DNA from: Pseudomonadota bacterium
GTDB lineage: Bacteria; Pseudomonadota; Gammaproteobacteria; Steroidobacterales; Steroidobacteraceae
DNA: 64,000 bases
NCBI GenBank assembly: GCA_003242685.1
Contig: QGVD01000005.1
Span: 21,473-85,472 of the forward strand
Reading direction: 5' to 3'
Position 1 is the first letter of the stretch. The number at the start of each line of letters is the position of its first letter. Made by a program: the position numbers and the translations under genes. Shown here piece after piece: positions 17,276 to 27,435 of this stretch. The notes under the pieces are model-generated. The model saw only the letters and a list, made by a program, of their open reading frames with translations, was not told where the DNA came from and made no database searches.

Positions 17276-18106
17276 ATGCGCATCGACTTCACGAAGATGC
17301 ACGGCCTTGGCAACGATTTCATCGTGTTCGATGCGCCGAGCGATGGAAATCTGCCGACCCCGGAGCAGTTCCGGCGCCTCGCCGAGCGCCACACCGGCAT
17401 AGGATTCGACCAGGCCCTCGTGCTCGAGAAGCCGCGCCGTGCGGACACGTGCGTCTTCTACCGCATCTTCAATGCCGACGGTGCCGAGGTCGAGCAATGC
17501 GGCAACGGCGCGCGCTGCATCGCCGCCCTCCTCTACCGGCGTGGCGCCGTCCCGGCGGGTGAGTTCACGATGGACAGCCCCGGAGGGCTCGTGCGCGCAC
17601 GGGTGCTCGATCGCGATCTCGTGTCCATCGACATGGGCGTGCCCAACTTCGACCCGCGTTCTCTGCCGTTCGAAGCTTCGAGCGAAGCCCACGTCTACGT
17701 GCTCGACGTCGGGGGCTCCGAGGTGGAGATCGGCGCGGTGTCACTCGGCAATCCGCACGCGGTGCTCACGGTGCCTTCGGTCTCCGCGGCACCGGTCGAT
17801 CGCCTGGGACCCGCAATCGAGCGCCATCCGCGCTTCCCGAAGCGTGTCAATGTCGGGTTCATGGAGATCGTGGACCGCAACCGCATCCGTCTGCGCGTCT
17901 ACGAGCGCGGCACCGGCGAGACTCTCGCCTGCGGTACGGGTGCGTGCGCAGCGGTCGCCGTCGGCCGCCGGCACGGCCGGCTCGATTCCGAGGTGCACGT
18001 GCACCTTCCGGGAGGCGAGCTGCGCGTCGACTGGCCCGGCCCCGGCGAGCACATCTGGCTCACAGGTCCGGCAGAAGTGTCCTTCGAAGGCCACGTGAAC
18101 ATCTGA
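17276..18106 (+). CDS. dapF: Diaminopimelate epimerase
   Basis: A 276-residue enzyme that converts LL- to meso-diaminopimelate for lysine and peptidoglycan. The two catalytic cysteines are visible in 'EQCGNGARC' (about 73-75) and 'LACGTGACAAV' (about 220); the N-terminal 'KMHGLGNDF' signature is intact. A TATTCT element at 17263-17268 lies only 7 bases before the ATG, so the mRNA may be nearly leaderless. First gene of the conserved dapF-DUF484-xerC run, here without lysA upstream. Confidence 0.96.
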   Translation: MRIDFTKMHGLGNDFIVFDAPSDGNLPTPEQFRRLAERHTGIGFDQALVLEKPRRADTCVFYRIFNADGAEVEQCGNGARCIAALLYRRGAVPAGEFTMDSPGGLVRARVLDRDLVSIDMGVPNFDPRSLPFEASSEAHVYVLDVGGSEVEIGAVSLGNPHAVLTVPSVSAAPVDRLGPAIERHPRFPKRVNVGFMEIVDRNRIRLRVYERGTGETLACGTGACAAVAVGRRHGRLDSEVHVHLPGGELRVDWPGPGEHIWLTGPAEVSFEGHVNI

Positions 18107-18140
18107 AATTCCGAATCACAGTTTCCGGAGTCCCCAAGAG

Positions 18141-18881
18141 ATGACCACCCGAGAGGCTCGCGGCCTGAACCCGGCGGAAGCCGAGGAAGAGTCCGTCGCC
18201 CGCTATCTGCAGCAGCACCCCGACTTCTTCGAGCGGCACCTGTCGCTGCTCGCGCGGCTGCGTCTGCCGCACGCGCGAGGCGGCGCCACCGTCTCTCTCA
18301 TCGAGCGGCAGGTGGAAGTGCTGCGGGAACGGCACGCCGCGATCGAGCGCAAGCTCTCCGATTTCGTGAGCGTCGCGCGCGCGAACGACGCGATCGCCGA
18401 GAAGGTGCATCGCTTCACGCGCCGCCTCATGCGCACCGTCACGCGCGAGGCGACGATCGAGCAGATCGAGGCGAGCCTCCGCGAGGACTTCGATGCGTTC
18501 CACTCCGTGCTGGTCCTCATCACCCCGCACGCCCGGGACACCGAGCAGCGCTTTCTGCGCCTCGTCGCGCCGGACAATCCGGCGCTCAAGTCCTTCGAGT
18601 CGCTGTTCGCGAGCGGCAAGCCCCGCTGCGGCCAGATCCGCGACTCGCAGCGCGAGTTCCTGTTCGGCACCGAAGCCAACGACATCGGCTCCGTGGCGCT
18701 GGCGCCGCTCGGCGATCACGGTTCGCTCGGCCTGCTCGCGCTCGGCAGCACCGATCGCGACCGCTTCCATCCGGGCATGAGCACGGAGTTCCTCGCGCGC
18801 ATCGCGGACCTCATCGCCGACGCGCTGCTGCGCTTCCCCGAGCCGACGCTCTCGCCGCACAGCGGCGAGCGGGTCGCCTGA
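18141..18881 (+). CDS. DUF484 family protein
   Basis: A 246-residue cytoplasmic protein with the DUF484 layout. A short helical head contains 'YLQQHPDFFERHLSLLARL' (about 21-39). A coiled-coil region follows ('ERQVEVLRERHAAIERKL'), then a GAF-like C-terminal half ending 'ARIADLIADALLRF'. The family is almost always between dapF and xerC, as here, but its function is not established. The xerC start is 16 bases downstream. Confidence 0.88.
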   Translation: MTTREARGLNPAEAEEESVARYLQQHPDFFERHLSLLARLRLPHARGGATVSLIERQVEVLRERHAAIERKLSDFVSVARANDAIAEKVHRFTRRLMRTVTREATIEQIEASLREDFDAFHSVLVLITPHARDTEQRFLRLVAPDNPALKSFESLFASGKPRCGQIRDSQREFLFGTEANDIGSVALAPLGDHGSLGLLALGSTDRDRFHPGMSTEFLARIADLIADALLRFPEPTLSPHSGERVA

Positions 18882-18897
18882 TCCGGACCCGCTCACG

Positions 18898-19800
18898 GTG
18901 ACACCCGAGGCGCTCGACTGGGTCGCGCGCTTCCGGCGGCACCTGTCCACCGAGCGCCGGCTGTCGCCGCACACGGATGCAGCGTATGCGCGCGATCTCG
19001 CCGCGCTCGTCGAGTTCTGCGACGCGCAGGGGATTGCCGACTGGAGCAAGGTGGACAGCCAGTACGTGCGCGTGTTCGCCGCGCGCTCGCATGCTGCCGG
19101 GCTCGATCCGCGCAGCATCCAGCGCCGCCTCTCCGCCGTGCGCAGCTTCTTCGGATTCCTCATGCGCGAGGGCGTGCTGAAGAAGAACCCGGCGCACGAG
19201 GTACGCGCGCCCAAGAGCGCGAAGCGTCTGCCGCGCACGCTCGATGCGGATCAGATGGCGCGCCTGCTCGAGATACCCACGGACGATCCCCTCGCCGTTC
19301 GCGATCGGGCGCTCATGGAGCTGTTCTACTCCTCGGGGTTGCGTCTCTCCGAGCTCGTCGCGCTCGACGTGACCGACGTCGATCTCGCCGACCGCACGGT
19401 GCGCGTGCTCGGCAAGGGACGCAAGACGCGCATCGTTCCCGTCGGCCGCATGGCGGCGCAGGCGATCGAGAAGTGGCTCGCGGAGCGGCCGGGGCTCGCG
19501 CGCTCCGACGAGCGCGCCATGTTCGTGGGACGGAACGGCAGACGCCTCGGCGCGCGTGCCATACAGAGCAGAGTGGCGTACTGGGCACGGCGCCAGGGGA
19601 TCGGGGTTCACGTGCATCCGCACCTGTTCCGGCATTCCTTCGCCTCGCACCTGCTGGAATCGAGCGGCGAGCTGCGCGGGGTGCAGGAGCTGCTCGGGCA
19701 CGCCGACATCTCGACCACCCAGATCTATACTCATCTTGATTTCCAGCACCTGGCCCGCATCTACGATGCGACCCACCCCCGGGCGCGGAAGAAATCCTGA
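18898..19800 (+). CDS. xerC: Tyrosine recombinase XerC
   Basis: A 300-residue site-specific recombinase that resolves chromosome dimers at dif with XerD. The N-terminal SAM-like core-binding domain covers about 1-90. The catalytic set is complete: Arg in 'SSGLRLSEL', Lys in 'GKGRKTRIVPV', His-x-x-Arg in 'HLFRHSFASHLL', His in 'LLGHADISTTQ' and the nucleophile Tyr in 'QIYTHLD'. The start is a GTG close after the DUF484 stop. No dif-like site is expected nearby and none was identified. Confidence 0.95.
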   Translation: MTPEALDWVARFRRHLSTERRLSPHTDAAYARDLAALVEFCDAQGIADWSKVDSQYVRVFAARSHAAGLDPRSIQRRLSAVRSFFGFLMREGVLKKNPAHEVRAPKSAKRLPRTLDADQMARLLEIPTDDPLAVRDRALMELFYSSGLRLSELVALDVTDVDLADRTVRVLGKGRKTRIVPVGRMAAQAIEKWLAERPGLARSDERAMFVGRNGRRLGARAIQSRVAYWARRQGIGVHVHPHLFRHSFASHLLESSGELRGVQELLGHADISTTQIYTHLDFQHLARIYDATHPRARKKS

Positions 19801-19887
19801 CTCGATCTCGCCCGGCGGGCCGCCCTTCAAGGAGCGGCCCGCACCAGAAGCCGCCGGCGCGAGCCGGAGCTGCGGCGCGGGCGCGTG

Positions 19888-19912
19888 ACTTGCTGTGCAC
19901 GTAACTTGCTGT
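19888..19912 (+). repeat. Direct repeat ACTTGCTGT upstream of hslV
   Basis: Two identical 9-base copies (19888-19896 and 19904-19912) with a 16-base period, ending 27 bases before the hslV start. The spacing does not match a clear sigma32 promoter. It may be an operator or chance. Confidence 0.4.
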
Positions 19913-19938
19913 CTGGACTCGATTTCCGGGACTCGCGC

Positions 19939-20481
19939 ATGACCGAAAGATTCAATCCACATGGCACTACGATCGTCGCCGTGCGCCGCAACGGCGTGGT
20001 GGCGATGGGCGGTGACGGCCAGGTCACGCTCGGCAGCACCGTCATGAAGGCCAACGCGCGCAAGGTGCGCCGCCTGTACAACGACAAGGTGCTCGCCGGC
20101 TTCGCCGGGGGTACGGCCGACGCGTTCACGCTCTTCGAGCGCTTCGAGGGCAAGCTCGAGAAGTTCGGGAACCTCACCCGGGCCGCCATCGAGCTCGCGA
20201 AGGACTGGCGGTCCGACCGCTATCTGCGGCGGCTCGAGGCGCTGCTGCTCGTGGGCGATCCGGGCAAGCTCTTCGTGATCTCCGGCAACGGCGACGTCAT
20301 CGAGCCGGAGTACGAAGTGGCGGCCATCGGCTCGGGCGGCGCGTTCGCTCAGGCAGCGGCGCGTGCGCTGCTCGAGAACACCGATCTCGACGCCCGCAGC
20401 ATCGTCGAGCGCTCGCTCAACATCGCCGCGGACATCTGCATCTATACGAACCGCAATCTGGTGATCGACGAGCTCAGGTAG
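19939..20481 (+). CDS. hslV: ATP-dependent protease HslV (ClpQ) peptidase subunit
   Basis: A 180-residue Ntn-hydrolase subunit of the HslUV heat-shock protease. The mature N-terminal catalytic Thr follows the propeptide in 'HGTTIVAVRRNG', and the 'VAMGGDGQVTLG' segment is typical. ATG 19939 places the Thr after a short propeptide; the extension to 19885 has no family support. hslU follows after 53 bases, with which it forms a double-ring complex. Confidence 0.96.
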   Translation: MTERFNPHGTTIVAVRRNGVVAMGGDGQVTLGSTVMKANARKVRRLYNDKVLAGFAGGTADAFTLFERFEGKLEKFGNLTRAAIELAKDWRSDRYLRRLEALLLVGDPGKLFVISGNGDVIEPEYEVAAIGSGGAFAQAAARALLENTDLDARSIVERSLNIAADICIYTNRNLVIDELR

Positions 20482-20534
20482 CCCTCGCCGGCCCGCCGGT
20501 TGCTTCCCGTGCGCATCCGTGCGCGGAGGAAGAG

Positions 20535-21905
<1,371 letters not shown>

Positions 21906-21912
21906 CGGCGGA

Positions 21913-22779
21913 TCAGCCGTTGATGATCTCTCCGCCGTTCGGGTGCAGCACCTGGCCGCTCATGTACGAGGCGCCTTCGCTCGCGAGGAACACGTAGGCC
22001 GGCGCCACCTCGTCCGGCTCTCCGGGTCTGCCGAGCGGAACGTTCGACCCGAAGCTCTCGACCTTCTTCTCGTCGAACGTGGCAGGTATGAGCGGCGTCC
22101 AGATCGGCCCCGGTGCCACGGCGTTCACGCGGATGCCGCTGTCGGCGAGGTTCAGCGCGAGTGAGCGCGTGAACGCGACGATCGCACCCTTCGTCGACGA
22201 GTAGTCGAGCAGCGTGGGATTGCCGCGATACGCGGTGACCGACGTCGTGTTGATGATGCGCGCGCCCTTCTTCAGGTAGGGTTTCGCGGCCTTCACGAGA
22301 TAGAACATCGAGAAGATGTTCGTCCTGAACGTGCGCTCGAGCTGCTCGGCGGAGATGTCCTCGATGGACTCCCGGGGATGCTGCTCGGCCGCGTTGTTGA
22401 CCAGGATGTCGAGCCTGCCGAACTCCCGCATCACGCGCCGGATCACGCTGCGGCACGCGCGCTCGTTCGAGATGTCCGCCCGGATTCCGATGCACCGGCG
22501 CCCGAGGCGCTCGATCTCGCGGCAGGTTTCCTTCGCGTCGCGCGTCTCGTCGAGATAGACGATCGCGACGTCGGCACCCTCCTTCGCGTAGGCAATCGCC
22601 ACCGCGCGGCCGATACCGCTGTCGCCTCCCGTGATGAGGGCGACCTGGTCGGTCAGCCTCCCTGCTCCCCGATACTCACGCATCTGCGACTGCGGCCGCG
22701 GTCTCATCTGATGTTCACGCCCCGGTTGCCGGCGCTGCTTCTGCGCAGGCCGCGTCCGCTTCTTCTTTGCCTTGGCCAT
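21913..22779 (-). CDS. SDR-family oxidoreductase (YhdG/YghA-like)
   Basis: A 288-residue short-chain dehydrogenase. The NAD(P) motif is 'TGGDSGIGRAVA' (TGxxxGxG) and the catalytic Tyr-x-x-x-Lys lies in 'LDYSSTKGAIV', with Ser in 'INTTSVTAY'. It begins with a Lys/Arg/Gln-rich disordered tail of about 35 residues, as in general-stress members such as YhdG. ATG 22779 is chosen for its AGGAGG ribosome site five bases upstream rather than the in-frame ATG at 22818. Last gene of the leftward run that begins with coxB. Substrate unknown. Confidence 0.85.
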   Translation of the reverse strand: MAKAKKKRTRPAQKQRRQPGREHQMRPRPQSQMREYRGAGRLTDQVALITGGDSGIGRAVAIAYAKEGADVAIVYLDETRDAKETCREIERLGRRCIGIRADISNERACRSVIRRVMREFGRLDILVNNAAEQHPRESIEDISAEQLERTFRTNIFSMFYLVKAAKPYLKKGARIINTTSVTAYRGNPTLLDYSSTKGAIVAFTRSLALNLADSGIRVNAVAPGPIWTPLIPATFDEKKVESFGSNVPLGRPGEPDEVAPAYVFLASEGASYMSGQVLHPNGGEIING

Positions 22780-22828
22780 CCCTGCCTCCTCGATCCGTAT
22801 CCCGATCGGCTGCCGCAAGTTGCATGCC

Positions 22829-23746
22829 TCACCGGGAACCTGCGAGGACGGCCGCCGCTTCCGGGTCCCTGCGGTGCGAACCGTATCGGTACGTGTAGAA
22901 GCGGGTGAACTCCGCGCCCAGCAGAAAGATCTGCGCCGAGTAGTAAACCCAGATCAGGATCAGCACCACGGAACCCGCGGCACCGTACGCCGAGGTGATC
23001 GCGCTGTTTCCCAGATAGATGCCGATCAGCGCCTTGCCGACGTTGAAAAGGAGCGCGGTGACCGCGGCACCGATCCAGACGTCCTGCCAGGCGATGCGCA
23101 TTGCCGGCAGCATTTTGTAGATCGCCGCGAAGATCACCGTGGTGAAGAGGAACGATACGATGAAGTTCACCGCGTACAGCACCTTGATGCCGAGCAGCTC
23201 GCCGCCCCAGTAACGGGTGAGCGCGGTCAGCCCTGCGTTCACGATGAGCGACACCAGAAGGAGGAAACCGAAACTGAGCACGAGACCGAGCGCAAGCAGG
23301 CGGGTACGCACCATGTACGACCAGCCCTGCGTGCGCTCCGGCGGTGCGCGCCAGATCTGATCGAGCCCGTCCTTGAGCTCGGCGAGCGCGGTCGTCGCAC
23401 CGACGAGCAGTGTGCCGATGCCGAGGAGCGTAGAGACGAGGCCGGCTCTCGGCCGCGCGGCGTTCTGGATCAGCTGCTCGACCGCGTGCGCGCCTTCTGC
23501 GCCGATGAGCCCGCGTGACTGATCGACGATCTCGCCCCGGGCAGCCTCCTCGCCGAAGAAGAAGCCGGCGACGGCGATTGCGATCACGAGGATCGGGGCG
23601 AGCGAGAACACCGTGTAGAACGCGAGCGCGGCGCCCTTGCGTGGAGCGCGATCGGCGATCCAACCGTTGACCGACTGGCGGATCAGTGTCCAGCTCTCGG
23701 ACAGCAGCGTCGTGGCCTGGACTTGCACGGTCTTCTCCTCAATCAA
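22829..23746 (-). CDS. YihY/BrkB-family inner membrane protein
   Basis: A 305-residue protein with about six transmembrane helices and the family signatures 'GAALAFYTVFSLAPILVI' near the N-terminus and 'GSVVLILIWVYYSAQIFLLGAE' near the C-terminus. The YihY family was once called 'ribonuclease BN', but it is now regarded as a membrane protein of unsettled function. Its start overlaps the preceding gene by 8 bases, showing translational coupling with the exo/endonuclease-family gene. Confidence 0.87.
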   Translation of the reverse strand: MIEEKTVQVQATTLLSESWTLIRQSVNGWIADRAPRKGAALAFYTVFSLAPILVIAIAVAGFFFGEEAARGEIVDQSRGLIGAEGAHAVEQLIQNAARPRAGLVSTLLGIGTLLVGATTALAELKDGLDQIWRAPPERTQGWSYMVRTRLLALGLVLSFGFLLLVSLIVNAGLTALTRYWGGELLGIKVLYAVNFIVSFLFTTVIFAAIYKMLPAMRIAWQDVWIGAAVTALLFNVGKALIGIYLGNSAITSAYGAAGSVVLILIWVYYSAQIFLLGAEFTRFYTYRYGSHRRDPEAAAVLAGSR

Positions 23747-24473
23747 CCTGCCGCGCTTCGGCGGCGAGTGCTCCGTCTTCCGTGACGCTCACGAGCGCCC
23801 GGATGGGATAGTGATCGGATGCCACGCGCGCAGTCGGGGAGCGATGCACGTCGAGTGCGCGCAGCGCACTGCCGGGCCGTACCCAGATCCGATCCAGAGC
23901 CAGCCACGGCAGCCATACCGGAAAGGTGCCGCACGCCGGTGAGCGACCGAGCGCGGCCTGCAGGCGGCGCAGATTCTCACCACCGGTCCGCCACTCGTTG
24001 ATGTCGCCGAGCAGCACGAGCGGAACACCCCGAGGTCCGTCGTCGAGCACTCGCAGGAGCCGTTCCACCTGGAACCTGCGTTCGCGAGTGGTGAGCCCGA
24101 AATGCGTGACGACGACGCGCACGACGGTTCCGTCCACGTCGAGGTCGACGTCGAGAGCGCCGCGCGGCTCGCGGCCGCGACCGTAGCTCAGATCGTGCCG
24201 GCGGATGTCGAGCACCGGACGGCGCGTCAGCAGCGCATTACCGTAGTGGCCGTCATGACGGATGATCGTCATCCCCGCTACGCCTCGCATGCCCGTAACA
24301 TGGGCGAGGAAATCGAGCTGCATCGAGTCGTGCCCCGGACCTGCGCGATTGTCGACCTCCTGCAGGCCCACCGTGTCGCACTCGAGCTCTTCGATCACCC
24401 GCGCGACGCGCGCGGGATCGCACCGCCCGTCGCGGCCGATGCAGCGGTGCACGTTGTACGAGGCGATGTGCAT
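23739..24473 (-). CDS. Endonuclease/exonuclease/phosphatase (EEP) family protein
   Basis: A 244-residue EEP-fold metal-dependent hydrolase. It opens with the family start 'IASYNVHRCIG', followed by 'DTVGLQEVDNRAG' (the metal-binding Glu), 'LLGDINEWR' (Asp/Asn pair) and 'RVASDHYPIRAL' (Ser-Asp-His catalytic end). The substrate could be DNA, a phosphoinositide or another phosphodiester. No signal peptide. ATG 24473 begins the conserved fold; upstream sequence belongs to the next gene. It lies 7 bases after the small membrane protein gene and overlaps yihY. Confidence 0.85.
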   Translation of the reverse strand: MHIASYNVHRCIGRDGRCDPARVARVIEELECDTVGLQEVDNRAGPGHDSMQLDFLAHVTGMRGVAGMTIIRHDGHYGNALLTRRPVLDIRRHDLSYGRGREPRGALDVDLDVDGTVVRVVVTHFGLTTRERRFQVERLLRVLDDGPRGVPLVLLGDINEWRTGGENLRRLQAALGRSPACGTFPVWLPWLALDRIWVRPGSALRALDVHRSPTARVASDHYPIRALVSVTEDGALAAEARQVD

Positions 24474-24480
24474 CACGACT

Positions 24481-24849
24481 TCAGGGTGCGCACGACGGTG
24501 TGGGAACGGCAGCCACGGCGAGACCGTTCCAGACGATCGCGACGAGCGAGAACGCGGCGGCAGCGACAGCCACGTAATGGATGAAGCGATCGGTTTCGTC
24601 GCCACGATGGCGCCGTGCCGAGCCGTAGCCGCGCCAGCCTGCCCACAGCACCACGCCAACCGCCACCATCGAGACGAGCGTCGCTGCGAGGATCGCAAAC
24701 GGGACGATGCCCGCGCCGAGCACCCGCATGCCGGCGAAGCCGCGCGCACAGGCGAGCGCGGCGAACACATAGGTGAAGACGAGGTTGGCAGCCCAGATCA
24801 GGAGGCCCGCCAGCATGAAGATCGTCGTGCGCGTGAAGGGACGTGTCAT
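24481..24849 (-). CDS. Small membrane protein of the caa3 oxidase operon
   Basis: A 122-residue protein with three predicted transmembrane helices (about 9-32, 47-70 and 92-114). It follows the oxidase subunit I/III gene by three bases, in the place where other clusters encode small accessory or subunit-IV-like proteins. No conserved motif was recognised, so a role in the oxidase is inferred from position only. Confidence 0.65.
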   Translation of the reverse strand: MTRPFTRTTIFMLAGLLIWAANLVFTYVFAALACARGFAGMRVLGAGIVPFAILAATLVSMVAVGVVLWAGWRGYGSARRHRGDETDRFIHYVAVAAAAFSLVAIVWNGLAVAAVPTPSCAP

Positions 24850-24852
24850 CGT

Positions 24853-27435
24853 TCACCCGACGAGCCGCGGGAAGAGATGAATCACGAGCAGCGAGGCGAT
24901 GCCCTGCACCGCGGCGTACAGCCAGAGCAGACGCGTGCTGTCGAAGGTCGCACGGTGCACCGGATCGAGCAGCCGCGCATGGATGCGAGCCACACAGTAG
25001 CCCGCAAGGATCGTGAGCACGACGGAGTGGAATCCCTGCCACGCGACGAGCGTGTAGACGGCAGCACCGTATGCGGAATCCCCCGGCCGCGTACCCGTTT
25101 CGAGCTGCGCGAAGAGACCGAGGCCGAACGCGCCGAGCGCCAGCACTGCCGCCCCGACGAGACTCGCCGTGAGCGCGCCACGCTTCGCAGGCAGCGCGGC
25201 GACGAAACGATTCGCCAGCATCAGCAGCGCCCCGCTGCCGATCCAGGCTGCAGTCTCGAGCAAGCCCGAGAGTGGTTGCGGAAGTCCGGCGCCTGACGGC
25301 GGCCACGGCGACGCCGGATTGACCGTCCAGATGAAGAAGTACGTGAAGAGCAGGCAGGCGTAGATCGTGCCGTCGACGAGCAGCAGCACCACCGTCGCCC
25401 ACCAGCCGTGCGAGGCCGGTCCCGTCATGGACACCGGAAGACGGATTCCGCCGCCGATGTCGACGGGCGGATGCCGGCCGGAGCGATCCGTCTCCCACAC
25501 CCAGCGGAAGATCATCACGAGCGTGAAGGCGGCGGCAATGATCGCGGCAACTGCCTGCTTCACCGTCAGCAGGAAGAAGAGCGCCGCCGTGCCGGCGCCG
25601 GCGAGCGCCGGATGAGCGCTCGGTCCCGGCATGACGAGCAGATACTGAGGACGCGCCTCGATGGGGCTGGTGACGATCGTCTCTCGGCGACCGGTTGCCG
25701 TTCCGGGCAGGAAGTGCGCGCCCTGATCGACCTCCTCCCGCAGCTGCGGACGGTCCCACAGCGGATCGCGGCTCGTGATCCGTGGAATGCTGCGCGTGGC
25801 GTAGTTTTCGAGCGGCAGCCACTCGAGCGTGCCGGCCTTCCAGGGATCGGTGTTCACCTTGCCCGTGAACCGCAGGTGCAGGATGAGATCGATCGCGATC
25901 AGCAGGAATCCGGCGGCGAGCACGTACGCGCCGACCGACGAGAGCATGTTCCACGGCTCCCAGCCGAGACCGGCCGGATACGTGTAGACCCTGCGCGGCA
26001 TGCCGAGCAGGCCCGAGATGTGCATCGGGAAGAACGTGAGATTGAATCCGGCGAAGAGCAGCGCGAACGCTGAGTAGCCCAGGCGGTTCGACAGGAGCCG
26101 GCCGCTCACGGTCGGTGCCCAGTAGTAGATGGCCGCGCACAGCGGAAAGACCATTCCGCCGATCAGCACGTAGTGGAAATGCGCCACGACGAAGTACGTG
26201 TCGTGCACCTGGAAGTCGAACGGCACGACGGCGACCATCACGCCGGTGAGGCCGCCGAGCACGAAGATGAAGAGGAAGCCGAGCACGAACAGCGTCGGCA
26301 CCGTGAGGCGCGCCTTGCCGCGCCAGAACGTCGCGATCCACGCGAACACCTGGATGCCACTCGGCACCGATACCGCCATGCTGGCTGCCGAGAAGAAGCT
26401 CTTCGACACGTGCGGCAGCCCCGTGGTGAACATGTGGTGCACCCACAGTCCGAACGAGAGGAACGCCGTGGCGAGCATCGCGAGCACCACCCAGCGGTAG
26501 CCCACGAGCGGCGTGCGTGCCATCGTCGGCACGATCATCGAGACGATCCCTGCCGCCGGAAGGAAGATGACGTACACCTCGGGATGGCCGAACAGCCAGA
26601 AGAGGTGCTGCCAGAGGATCGGATCGCCGCCCTTCTCGGCGACGAAGAACGGCCAGTGGAACGCGCGCTCGAGCTCGAGGAGCATGGTGCCCGCGATCAC
26701 CGGCGGAAAACCGAACACGATCATGCCGCCCACGATCAGCATGGCCCATGCATACACGGGCATACGGTCGAGGGACATCCCCGGCGGACGCGTACGGAGC
26801 ACGCCGACCACGATCTCGATGGCGCCCGCGATCGCGGAGATCTCGATGAATCCGATGCCGAGCAGCCAGAAGTCGATGTTGAGCCCCGGTGAGTGCTCGT
26901 AGCTCGAGAGCGGCGGATAGATGAACCAGCCCGCATCCGGCGCGAGACCGAAGAAGAGCGTGCAGAAGAACGCGAGCCCGCCGACGGCGTACGCCCAGAA
27001 CGCGTAGGCCGACAGCCGCGGAAACGGCAGATCGCGCGCGGCGAGCATCGCGGGGAGCAGATACACCGCGATCGCCTCGACCACGGGAATGGCGAACAGG
27101 AACATCATCACGGTGCCGTGCATCGTGAAGATCTGGTTGTACGTGTCGTGATCGAGGAGATCGTTCTCGGGCACGGCGAGCTGCGCGCGCATGAGGAGCG
27201 CGAGGATTCCCGCGAGCACGAGAAAGAGCAGCGCCGTCGCGGTGTAGTACATCCCGATGTAGGTGTTGTTGACGCGCGTGAAGAAGCGCCAGCCCTTCGG
27301 CACTTCCCACACCTTCTCGAGACGCTCGAGCTCTCCGGGAGGACGCGGCAGAGGATTGGGAAGCGGCGCGTCCGGGTCGCACCACGCCCGCTCCGACCCG
27401 GCTGTCTGCTCGACGTCTTCGACCGGCCGCGTCAT
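24853..27435 (-). CDS. Cytochrome c oxidase subunit I-III fusion (CtaD-CtaE type)
   Basis: An 860-residue fusion. The first ~570 residues are subunit I: low-spin heme His in 'FTMHGTVMMF', CuB ligand and cross-linked Tyr in 'GHPEVYVIFLP' (with the D-channel Glu), His pair in 'LWVHHMFTTG' and heme His in 'VVAHFHYVL'. The last ~210 residues ('SHGWWATVVLLLVDGTIYACL' onward) are subunit III. The fusion is known in bacterial caa3-type oxidases. It pumps protons while reducing O2 with electrons from cytochrome c. ATG 27435 overlaps the coxB stop by four bases. Confidence 0.93.
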   Translation of the reverse strand: MTRPVEDVEQTAGSERAWCDPDAPLPNPLPRPPGELERLEKVWEVPKGWRFFTRVNNTYIGMYYTATALLFLVLAGILALLMRAQLAVPENDLLDHDTYNQIFTMHGTVMMFLFAIPVVEAIAVYLLPAMLAARDLPFPRLSAYAFWAYAVGGLAFFCTLFFGLAPDAGWFIYPPLSSYEHSPGLNIDFWLLGIGFIEISAIAGAIEIVVGVLRTRPPGMSLDRMPVYAWAMLIVGGMIVFGFPPVIAGTMLLELERAFHWPFFVAEKGGDPILWQHLFWLFGHPEVYVIFLPAAGIVSMIVPTMARTPLVGYRWVVLAMLATAFLSFGLWVHHMFTTGLPHVSKSFFSAASMAVSVPSGIQVFAWIATFWRGKARLTVPTLFVLGFLFIFVLGGLTGVMVAVVPFDFQVHDTYFVVAHFHYVLIGGMVFPLCAAIYYWAPTVSGRLLSNRLGYSAFALLFAGFNLTFFPMHISGLLGMPRRVYTYPAGLGWEPWNMLSSVGAYVLAAGFLLIAIDLILHLRFTGKVNTDPWKAGTLEWLPLENYATRSIPRITSRDPLWDRPQLREEVDQGAHFLPGTATGRRETIVTSPIEARPQYLLVMPGPSAHPALAGAGTAALFFLLTVKQAVAAIIAAAFTLVMIFRWVWETDRSGRHPPVDIGGGIRLPVSMTGPASHGWWATVVLLLVDGTIYACLLFTYFFIWTVNPASPWPPSGAGLPQPLSGLLETAAWIGSGALLMLANRFVAALPAKRGALTASLVGAAVLALGAFGLGLFAQLETGTRPGDSAYGAAVYTLVAWQGFHSVVLTILAGYCVARIHARLLDPVHRATFDSTRLLWLYAAVQGIASLLVIHLFPRLVG

